A stretch of DNA of 52,196 bases, from IMG/VR virus record IMGVR_UViG_3300047552_000351, positions 1 through 52,196 of that record. One strand, written 5' to 3'. Every line of letters starts with the position of its first letter. The first letter of the stretch is position 1. Made by a program: the position numbers and the translations under genes. Under the pieces are notes generated by a model. The model did no database searches and was not told the origin of the DNA. It saw only the letters and a list, made by a program, of their open reading frames with translations. The stretch is from a virus. Positions 42,248 to 48,281 of the stretch are shown one piece after another.

Positions 42248-43154
42248 GTTGGTCCTCTACGTTGTCCATATTCTCGACATCCCAAGACTTGGAAAAGTCT
42301 TTGCCTAAGAAAAGAGAAGCCAAACCAGTTATCTGTTTCAGTCGTAGTAGTTCATCTGGGCTCATTCCAATGTGTTTGCATATCCATGCGTCGCCTTTCC
42401 CCATTTCGACAAGTTCGGCAACAATCACAGACATCAGTTCGACGTTGTGCGTTCCACGCGCTCTGTTGTGCCTGATTGTTGACGCCATTCTGTCGTGGAC
42501 TTCTTTTTGAAGCACAACAACAGGCAACATTCCGTTTTCACGCTCTACAAGCGCCTTATTGTTCTTAAGGGTAAGGTATCGGTGAAATCCGTCTACAACG
42601 ACATACATATCACGATCTGGATCGTACACAGTGACGACTGGCTGCGTGTACCCATCCTCCATGATGGATGTTTCTAATAGAGCCATTTCTGGAGGAGCGA
42701 CGCGGTTCGGGTTGTAGTCGTTTGCGGTCACCTTTTCAATTGGAACCGGCCTGACGAAGTAAACCGGAGACTTCCACGGTGCTGCGTATGATCCGTCTTC
42801 CTGATGCAATTCCTTCCCAGACAACGGAGGGTTGAATACGCAAATTAGCACAGTTTCAACGTACGCAGTAAATACATGCGCGTCGTGCTGGTCTAACACG
42901 TACGTCGTATCTGGCTCAATTTCGAATGTTTCTCCTGTTGATTCGTTAAGTATTTCGCCGTGCCCGCTAACACAAAAGCAAGACTCCAGATGGTTCTTAT
43001 AGTGCCATCTCCACGAACCAGGATTAACCACTGTTTTAGTAAGAGTGTAACCCATTCCATCAGATTCGAGCAATATCCTATTGCTAACAAACCCCCCTTT
43101 TTGGCATTCTACAACTCGGTCTTTTTGAAGTTCTGAAACTTTTACAACTTTCAT
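42216..43154 (-). CDS. EctC-like cupin fused to ParB/sulfiredoxin (IbrB-like) domain (312 aa)
   Basis: Residues 1-125 match ectoine synthase in order and spacing: DGMGYTLTKTVVNPGS, WHYKNHLESCFCVSGHGE, TYVLDQHDAHVFTAYVETV and ICVFNPPLSGKELHQEDGSY. The EctC metal ligands Glu57, Tyr85 and His93 are all present at those numbers. Residues of about 135-230 are a ParB/Srx domain (ANDYNPNRVAPPEMALLETS, DGYTQPVVTVYDPD, VVDGFHRYLTL, RHNRARGTHN). A short HTH-like end follows (DAWICKHIGMSPDELLRLKQ). The second half matches IbrB-like phage proteins. It is coupled to the IbrA-like gene by ATGA. No ectA or ectB is present, so ectoine synthesis is unlikely. Fusion of ligand-binding cupin and nucleic-acid-associated domain is the notable point. 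Confidence 0.8.
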   Translation of the reverse strand: MKVVKVSELQKDRVVECQKGGFVSNRILLESDGMGYTLTKTVVNPGSWRWHYKNHLESCFCVSGHGEILNESTGETFEIEPDTTYVLDQHDAHVFTAYVETVLICVFNPPLSGKELHQEDGSYAAPWKSPVYFVRPVPIEKVTANDYNPNRVAPPEMALLETSIMEDGYTQPVVTVYDPDRDMYVVVDGFHRYLTLKNNKALVERENGMLPVVVLQKEVHDRMASTIRHNRARGTHNVELMSVIVAELVEMGKGDAWICKHIGMSPDELLRLKQITGLASLFLGKDFSKSWDVENMDNVEDQLDEEPSEGLG

Positions 43155-44479
43155 TTGTGCGGTCTAAGGATAGATGAGTACTTGCGTTGGATAGCGCGTT
43201 GACGCTTTTGCTGCTCTTGAGTCTGAGACAGTCCCAAGTATTTACACGTATGGTCGTTCTTTAGGATTGTGATTGCAAATCGTTTCCAGCTTGTCACCAT
43301 GCTGTTATGGAACGGAAGAGAATCAAGGTGATCTGGCGGGACTTTAATAACAACTCGTCTGAGTTCGTTTCCTCCGTGCGGAGTTACGCCATTAAAGTGA
43401 AACCGTGTTCCTGTTTTGTATAGTTCTGCAATTACATTTTCAGGCAATCCGCGCCCCACCCTACCCCAGAACATTATCGATTGGATGAAGCGCGATTTAA
43501 AATTTACCGCTGACTGCCTTGGAAGAGTTGCAAGTAAGAATTTTACAAAGCTTTTCCATGTATGTCCTTTTGGTAGCGTAAACGACGAGTAGTTGAGCTG
43601 CTTTCCGTAAGTTGCGATAAAGTTAGCGCCTCCGACTCTAGCGCACAGCCTTGCCCAGATTGGCGCATCTATCACCCGGTACATACCGAGGCTTGACTTT
43701 GATTCAGACATAAAAGGACTGGCAACTCGCATTTTCTTGATTGGGACGCCAGCCATATAGAACACGTCGTACAGTTTGTTATAGTCCCATCCGAACTTAG
43801 CGTTTGCTGTCCATATGTCTTCAGTCTTCCAATCGTATATTGGGTAGCAGTTGTAGGTATGGTCCGTGTTTTTCTTTGTCCACATCGCACCTTTCATCGT
43901 TTCCTTTTGCTGATTCATGATCGCTCTGAAACGGTTCAATGATTCAGCCGTACGGATTCCTATTAGGTTCGCACAGGATACATCTTGACTGTACCATTCC
44001 GCGAACATGTCCCAGAACTCATCGTAGTTCATGCCTGGTATAAACTTTTCACCGAAAGGATGATTAGACATGTTGACGATGTAGTCGTCTTCAGGCATTG
44101 GGCGAATCCACCGATGCTCATCGTCAATTCCCCAGCACTGCCACGCTATTTCATAGCTTGACACAGTGCATGGGAGAGTGATAGGCATGCAGCACCAATA
44201 GATGTCTAGGTACTGCCTGTTGTCTTTTAGTATTCGGTGCATGAACTCATACGAGTGCGTGTAGTTCGCCTCGTTGTCGAGAATCTGCACACCTATTTTT
44301 TTGTTTATGTTGTTAGCTTTTACGTAATCAAGGACAAGGTTAAGAAGAACGCCACTATCTTTTCCGCCAGAAAAAGACACGTAGACGCGCTCGAAGTTTT
44401 CAAAAATGAACTTTAGTCGTTCTTGGGAAGCGTCATAAACGGACGTTTCGTTGAACGACCGATAAGCTGAATTGCTCAC
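43151..44479 (-). CDS. IbrA-like PAPS reductase-family protein (442 aa)
   Basis: A PP-loop (N-type ATP pyrophosphatase) protein with SGGKDS at residues 37-42 in RVYVSFSGGKDSGVLLNL, followed by VQILDNEANYTHSYEFMHRIL. The C-terminal DUF3440-like domain holds VTSWKRFAITILKNDHTCKYLGL. The layout is that of IbrA and related DndC-like sulfotransferase relatives, which adenylate a substrate before sulfur or other transfer. E. coli IbrA/IbrB are prophage-borne activators of immunoglobulin-binding proteins, but their chemistry is unresolved. GTG start with GAGAGG upstream. A perfect palindrome precedes the gene. Confidence 0.82.
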   Translation of the reverse strand: MSNSAYRSFNETSVYDASQERLKFIFENFERVYVSFSGGKDSGVLLNLVLDYVKANNINKKIGVQILDNEANYTHSYEFMHRILKDNRQYLDIYWCCMPITLPCTVSSYEIAWQCWGIDDEHRWIRPMPEDDYIVNMSNHPFGEKFIPGMNYDEFWDMFAEWYSQDVSCANLIGIRTAESLNRFRAIMNQQKETMKGAMWTKKNTDHTYNCYPIYDWKTEDIWTANAKFGWDYNKLYDVFYMAGVPIKKMRVASPFMSESKSSLGMYRVIDAPIWARLCARVGGANFIATYGKQLNYSSFTLPKGHTWKSFVKFLLATLPRQSAVNFKSRFIQSIMFWGRVGRGLPENVIAELYKTGTRFHFNGVTPHGGNELRRVVIKVPPDHLDSLPFHNSMVTSWKRFAITILKNDHTCKYLGLSQTQEQQKRQRAIQRKYSSILRPHK

Positions 44480-44506
44480 AAAGACCTCTCGTCTAAAATG
44501 AAGCTA

Positions 44507-44523
44507 CACAGTACCATACTGTG
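44507..44523. promoter_or_regulatory. Perfect palindrome upstream of the IbrA-like gene
   Basis: CACAGTA, CCA, TACTGTG: 7-bp arms around a 3-nt centre in the 53-nt gap between the phosphoesterase stop and the IbrA-like GTG. There is no T tract on either side, so a protein-binding operator fits better than a terminator. It would control the IbrA/cupin-ParB sub-operon separately from the upstream genes. Confidence 0.55.
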
Positions 44524-44532
44524 CGAGACTTT

Positions 44533-45405
44533 TCAAGCGTATTTACGGCGCAGGAAGTCCAGGCTAACGACGCACTCATCGAACTGACCGTTATGCACTT
44601 CGTTTAGAACGAAGATCCCGCGAAAGTGGTTGTTAGCTTGAGGGCCCAGATAATCCTCGTCGTGCAGGTAGCACGATCCAGCTATGATCCCGGTTAGCTG
44701 GCCCCCATCTGCTTTTGTCGCGTAGGCGATAGCTTTTCCTTGTTGGTGCCCTGCTATGCAGCTCTGATGCTTCTTAGTCAAAAGCGTTGCGGCGCTTGTG
44801 ATTGGACGCCCCATAACGCCAGAAACGAAGTAATGACTAAAGCAAATCCCGTCTAGTTCGACAACCTGCAAGAATTCGTAAGTTGTCCATCCTGCGGCAT
44901 CGTATCCAAGGTCATCTAGGCATAGCAAACCATCAAGTTCTGGCTGAAGTTCTGTTGCACGGCATATTCTGTGTTCATGGTTTCCGTACAAGATATTGCG
45001 TGACTCTACGCCAGCGCCAATGCACGCAAACCCGAGACGCTTTGCAACGTCAGACGCGATCTTAATATCTTTCTTGTACCTCCTGCCTTCGAACGACTTT
45101 TTGCCCTTATCATATGACGACAGGCTTGGCATGTCCGCCAGATCTCCAAGTTGGACGACGGCGTATGGCTTCTTTTCCTTGATATATCGACATATCCAAT
45201 CGATGTGTCGCAGGTCTACTCCTTCTTTAACCTGTAGGTCTGGAATGATGATGTACCGCTTAAACAGATGAGAACTGAAGTTCTCGCATGGTGCTGGCTT
45301 CAGCCTACGCGCAACGCCTCGCCTATCAATCCCAAACCTGCGAGCGACTGCACCATAAGACCCTAGTTCGGAATAGGCGTCTTCTAGGTCAGATAATTTA
45401 ATCAT
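44533..45405 (-). CDS. Calcineurin-like metallophosphoesterase with N-terminal HTH (290 aa)
   Basis: Residues 1-38 resemble a homeodomain-like HTH (ELGSYGAVARRFGIDRRGVARRL). The phosphoesterase core then shows its metal-binding motifs in order: IIPDLQVKEG with Asp, VVQLGDLADMPS with GD, YGNHEHRI with GNHE, and later GHQQGKA with a C-terminal His. Phage proteins with this layout occur in early or middle regions and may act on nucleic acids. It overlaps the upstream gene by 8 nt. Confidence 0.8.
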   Translation of the reverse strand: MIKLSDLEDAYSELGSYGAVARRFGIDRRGVARRLKPAPCENFSSHLFKRYIIIPDLQVKEGVDLRHIDWICRYIKEKKPYAVVQLGDLADMPSLSSYDKGKKSFEGRRYKKDIKIASDVAKRLGFACIGAGVESRNILYGNHEHRICRATELQPELDGLLCLDDLGYDAAGWTTYEFLQVVELDGICFSHYFVSGVMGRPITSAATLLTKKHQSCIAGHQQGKAIAYATKADGGQLTGIIAGSCYLHDEDYLGPQANNHFRGIFVLNEVHNGQFDECVVSLDFLRRKYA

Positions 45406-45625
45406 CTGTTATGTGTTCGTAATTATTTGCAACTCGCCTAATCTTGCAATCGAAAATTTCTATTGCGTCATTTTCTTTTCTACCAATGACGAGAGAATCT
45501 CCAGACATTTCAAATATCACATGATGTATTGCTGGCGAATCAGAAAGATCGATAAAAATATCCTTCGCCCACCTTTCGCGCGTTGATCTCTTCATCTTCA
45601 ATCCTAGCCACTTTCTAAACTCCAT
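45398..45625 (-). CDS. Small hypothetical protein (75 aa)
   Basis: The ATG at 45625 overlaps the end of the preceding gene by 11 nt and is preferred to a longer frame. The product opens MEFRKWLGLKMKRSTRERW and continues with strands (IHHVIFEMSGDSLVIGRKE). No family is recognised. Confidence 0.5.
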   Translation of the reverse strand: MEFRKWLGLKMKRSTRERWAKDIFIDLSDSPAIHHVIFEMSGDSLVIGRKENDAIEIFDCKIRRVANNYEHITDD

Positions 45626-45893
45626 AATCTTCTCCGGCACACTCTGCAGCCAACGCGCAATACGCAACGTCGTCAAGGTAATCGTCTGCTTTATATGCGC
45701 CTCCAGCGCTTCGCGCTTTTTTTAGGATAGACATAAATTCCCATCCTTCGGTCGTCGTGAGGTTGTGTCCAAACAGGGCGTTAAACGCCATGACTGTGGC
45801 ACGCATAGACCTTTCTCCGCCTTCTCTGTCGCGCTCTTTTGCGCGGTCGTCGATGGTGTGGTATGCGTCGATTAGTATTTCTTGAGCGTTCAT
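45615..45893 (-). CDS. DUF6378-like protein (92 aa)
   Basis: The set IDDRAKERDREGGERSMRATVMAFNALFG, TTEGWEFMSILKKARSAGGAY and ADDYLDDVAYCALAAEC is the DUF6378 pattern, here given in parts. The family looks like a small all-alpha relative of MazG-type nucleotide pyrophosphohydrolases, with acidic helices that could hold metal. That function is inference. ATGA overlap with the upstream 51-aa gene. Confidence 0.7.
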   Translation of the reverse strand: MNAQEILIDAYHTIDDRAKERDREGGERSMRATVMAFNALFGHNLTTTEGWEFMSILKKARSAGGAYKADDYLDDVAYCALAAECAGEDYGV

Positions 45894-46045
45894 TTATGCT
45901 GCACCACTTCAGTCTCAGAACGTGGGTATCCAAGATCAAGGACAACGTAATTCATAACGTCCTCGTGGCTCATCTCGATTGGCAATAGTTCATCCTCGAC
46001 AAACTCACCAGAAACGTAGAACGACCATTTGCGGAATTTACTCAT
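45890..46045 (-). CDS. Small phage protein (51 aa)
   Basis: A 51-residue frame overlapping the genes on both sides (8 nt upstream, 4 nt ATGA downstream). The product MSKFRKWSFYVSGEFVEDEL continues through MSHEDVMNYVVLDLGYPRSE. It reads like a small alpha/beta protein. Supported by the overlap pattern, since no similar protein is recognised. Confidence 0.55.
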   Translation of the reverse strand: MSKFRKWSFYVSGEFVEDELLPIEMSHEDVMNYVVLDLGYPRSETEVVQHK

Positions 46046-46232
46046 CTTTAAATTCCATCATCTGCAGTTCATCCATTAGCGCTCTATGCTGTTCCTCTAT
46101 CGCCTGCTGTGATTCGACGTAATGGACAATGCGCAGCGCGAACACCATCCAACCCATAGTGGCCAGCACAAACAGGATCATGACGACAAACGCGCGAGCG
46201 ATTGACTCGTCGCGTTCATAGTTTGGTTTCAT
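46038..46232 (-). CDS. Small single-span membrane protein (64 aa)
   Basis: The ATG at 46232 is chosen since it overlaps the upstream stop as ATGA. A longer frame from 46274 would cover most of that gene's end. After KPNYERDESIARAF comes one membrane segment (VVMILFVLATMGWMVFALRIV) and an acidic helical tail. No family recognised. Confidence 0.5.
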   Translation of the reverse strand: MKPNYERDESIARAFVVMILFVLATMGWMVFALRIVHYVESQQAIEEQHRALMDELQMMEFKDE

Positions 46233-46393
46233 CTCCGCGTCCCCATCACGTTCGAGCATTCCATGGATGCCCACTTATCGATGCATTTGTGTCTTTGGTG
46301 AATACGGTAAAACGTATTCCCAAGACAGAACGCGACCAACACGACCACGACGACGAACAAGGCATAAACGTCATTGTGATTTTCTTTCTTCAC
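46229..46393 (-). CDS. Small single-span membrane protein, GTG start (54 aa)
   Basis: GTG overlaps the RusA-like stop as GTGA and the frame ends in an ATGA overlap, so both ends are fixed by coupling. The product KKENHNDVYALFVVVVVLVA crosses the membrane once, and then carries a short Cys/His-containing tail (RIHQRHKCIDKWASMECS). Confidence 0.55.
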   Translation of the reverse strand: MKKENHNDVYALFVVVVVLVAFCLGNTFYRIHQRHKCIDKWASMECSNVMGTRR

Positions 46394-46755
46394 TGTAGAT
46401 CCTCAATTCTCAAACAAACGGAACCTGCTTTATGCGGGTCTGGGTAGATTGACCAGTCAACATACAAACGTTTCACCTGGCTGTCGTCTTTCCAGACTCC
46501 TGCGTGCGTTAGCGCATCGAAAACACACTTAAGATAATTATCGATGTCACGCACCCTCCTATCTGGCGGTATGTAATGAACGTCTACCTGTAGATACTGT
46601 TGTTTATCACAGTATCGCCCGCGAAACTCTTTAGCCAGCATAACAGCATCCTTGCGGTACTCGCGACCACGCTCGGACAGGATAGTGCGGCCGTTTACAG
46701 CCCTCCAATAGCTATTAACGCTTGGAGGAAACGGAAGATGAATGACCGTACTCAA
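46390..46755 (-). CDS. RusA-like Holliday junction resolvase (121 aa)
   Basis: Cuts recombination or replication junctions before packaging. The start LPFPPSVNSYWRAVNGR and the metal-binding stretch RRVRDIDNYLKCVFDALTHAGVWKDDSQV, here split as RVRDIDNYLK, VFDALTHAG and WKDDSQV, are the RusA hallmarks with three key Asp residues. The TTG at 46755 overlaps the preceding stop (TTGA). A GTG at 46791 would add 12 residues. Confidence 0.85.
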   Translation of the reverse strand: MSTVIHLPFPPSVNSYWRAVNGRTILSERGREYRKDAVMLAKEFRGRYCDKQQYLQVDVHYIPPDRRVRDIDNYLKCVFDALTHAGVWKDDSQVKRLYVDWSIYPDPHKAGSVCLRIEDLQ

Positions 46756-46991
46756 TTCGCAAACCCGCGATTTGCTGGCTGGACGTTCCACTCGTCAGCA
46801 ATTCGAAGGTATGCGTAATTAAGGACCATCAGAGCTGCTGTAATACGATCCTTGTCATAAATCAACTGGTCTCCGTTCACCATTTCTGGATGATTGATTG
46901 ACTGCCATACCCGTTCAATCAGTTCCATGGTAGTCATATCAGCGAGTTGCGCTGCTATTTTTTCGGCTTGTTCTGTTTGTTCAACTGACAT
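46752..46991 (-). CDS. Small helical phage protein (79 aa)
   Basis: The ATG at 46991 overlaps the upstream stop (TGATG) and gives SVEQTEQAEKIAAQLADMT. Helices follow (MELIERVWQSINHPEM, DRITAALMVLNYAYLRIADEW). No family recognised. A longer frame to 47102 would begin inside the preceding gene. Confidence 0.5.
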   Translation of the reverse strand: MSVEQTEQAEKIAAQLADMTTMELIERVWQSINHPEMVNGDQLIYDKDRITAALMVLNYAYLRIADEWNVQPANRGFAN

Positions 46992-47436
46992 CAAAGTGCT
47001 TCCCATAACAATTTTTGACCTTGCAATAGACTTTTTGTGTCTATTCTTGGACGTGATTTTGTATTCCAATTGCCTCCACCTGCAAAACCTATTAATCTCC
47101 ATCCCGCACCCCTTAGGCTTGCCCCGCCTTCGTCAGGTAATGTGTAAGTTATCAGTCGTTTATACCCTAAATTCTTTGCAACTCTCCATGCTGCTCCATA
47201 CAACATTGAACATGCGTTTTTGTGCCGTCCGTGCAGACTCTATTAACTTCAAGAGTCCATCCGTCATCGTTACCCCTAGCAACAGGCCTTCCAATTATCG
47301 CAACTCCTCGCACTATCGAGTTTTCATCACTAACAGCCAAGCAGAACTTGCACCCAGGGACTGGAGCGTGATGCCTATGCTTAGTTTCAACAAAAGCATT
47401 TGCCTCGTCTAGGTTTATTGGCGTTATTTCGAGCAT
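46991..47436 (-). pseudogene. XF1762-like gene split by a single-base frameshift
   Basis: The first frame (47436-47167) reads LEITPINLDEANAFVETKHRHH and GRPVARGNDDGWTLEVNRVCTDGTK, then goes out of phase. The second frame (from about 47210 to 46991) carries on as CSMLYGAAWRVAKNLGYKRL and AGWRLIGFAGGGNW. Together they form one XF1762-family protein of about 150 residues. The break lies at a run of five A (47217-47221), where six would restore one frame. It may be a mutation, a sequencing error or, less likely, a programmed shift, as the run is not a good slippery heptamer. Confidence 0.75.
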
Positions 47437-47469
47437 GTTTAATGTGTCGTTTTGTCCAGTCTACCACAC

Positions 47470-47769
47470 TCAGCAGCCGTGATTATGACTGTCGATGTCG
47501 ATTGCTTCCACTTGTGCGCGGTACTCTAACAGGAACATCGCACGATCCCACAATGGCAGAATCGCCTCTATGATACGAAGCAATCTAGCCTTTTCCTGAT
47601 CCACGTCGTAAGACTCGATGCAGCTCGCCCACTTCAGATAGTCCGTTGCTGCTTCGATCAGATGAGCGACTAGCCATTCTGAAGGATGCTCATCGTCGTA
47701 TTCGTGGATCGGATCGTGCTGAGCAAGCGCGCCAACCAGGTCGTCTAGTGCTTTGTGAGTTGTTGCCAC
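47470..47769 (-). CDS. Hypothetical protein, first gene of the leftward operon (99 aa)
   Basis: GTG start with AGGA upstream. An acidic helical protein (EHPSEWLVAHLIEAATDYLKW, then LLRIIEAILPLWDRAMFLLEY) with no catalytic motif. It is the promoter-proximal gene behind the -35/-10 pair at 47860-47890. Function unknown. Confidence 0.6.
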   Translation of the reverse strand: MATTHKALDDLVGALAQHDPIHEYDDEHPSEWLVAHLIEAATDYLKWASCIESYDVDQEKARLLRIIEAILPLWDRAMFLLEYRAQVEAIDIDSHNHGC

Positions 47770-48240
47770 TGTCTTTGTCCTATTTCTAAATCGTTTCTAC
47801 GTTGTTATACACGCCACTACGTATTGCCACTTTATGCGCCCTCTGTTTAAGTTGCGCGTAGTGTAGCACACAGTACGGCAGAGATGTCAAGCAAAACGAT
47901 GCGAAAAAATTGAAAATTTTGCTAGTAAATTCATAATTCACTATCATTAAATTGTTGTGATAGTACAACAAAATTGCGACATGAGGCTTTCTCAGCTCCC
48001 TATTAAAGAAAAAATGGTGATAACTAATAAAGTGAGAAAGAACACACTCTATTTTCTCATTATATTATATTATTAGTATTATATTGTTCGGTGTGTGGTG
48101 AGAATAAGCAAACGCTAATATACGAAATGCACTAATATGGTGCATGTTTTGTATTAACAAAATGATGAAAAGTTCAATGCCGTAAACGCTGCGCTTTATC
48201 ACGTTTTGAACCTTTAACAACATCGCATGTCTAAGCGCGC
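47770..48240. other. AT-rich non-coding region with paired TTTCTCA/TGAGAAA motifs
   Basis: The only gap longer than 300 nt. It is much richer in A and T than the surroundings. TTTCTCA occurs at 47988-47994 and 48053-48059, and its inverse at 48033-48039 and (one mismatch) 48099-48105. This makes two inverted pairs with nearly equal spacing (45 and 46 nt). A short palindrome-like GCACTAATATGGTGC lies at 48129-48143. Short frames here (47786-47971, 48065-48268) have poor composition and no ribosome sites. It may be an origin or control region. Confidence 0.55.
47860..47890 (-). promoter_or_regulatory. Candidate sigma-70 promoter of the leftward operon
   Basis: On the minus strand TTGACA (47890-47885) is a perfect -35 and TACACT (47865-47860) a good -10 with TG at the extended position. 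The 19-nt spacer is longer than the ideal 17. The start site would fall about 85 nt before the first gene, at 47769. Confidence 0.6.
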
Positions 48241-48266
48241 AAAAAAAAGCCGCCCGAAGGCGGCTC
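48241..48266 (-). terminator. Intrinsic terminator after the primase-helicase gene
   Basis: On the minus strand GCCGCC, TTCG, GGCGGC is a perfect 6-bp GC stem closed by a stable UUCG loop and followed by eight T. It sits 15 nt after the stop codon of the replication gene. This separates the replication transcript from the next leftward operon. Confidence 0.93.
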
Positions 48267-48281
48267 AATTACGGAGACAAT

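Noticed and set aside
42216-42600. Taking the EctC-like protein as a working ectoine biosynthesis gene
   Set aside because: No EctA or EctB-like gene is present, and the cupin is fused to a ParB/Srx domain and coupled to an IbrA-like gene, so osmolyte synthesis is not supported.
44507-44523. Palindrome before the IbrA-like gene as an intrinsic terminator
   Set aside because: Neither strand has a T tract after the stem, so an operator is more likely.
47167-47436. Programmed frameshift in the XF1762-like gene
   Set aside because: The run lets the P-site codon slip but leaves the A-site codon mismatched after -1 slippage, and no stem follows. A deletion or sequencing error explains it better.
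47786-48268. Two short leftward frames in the AT-rich gap
   Set aside because: Composition, lack of ribosome sites and overlap with promoter and terminator signals argue for non-coding DNA.
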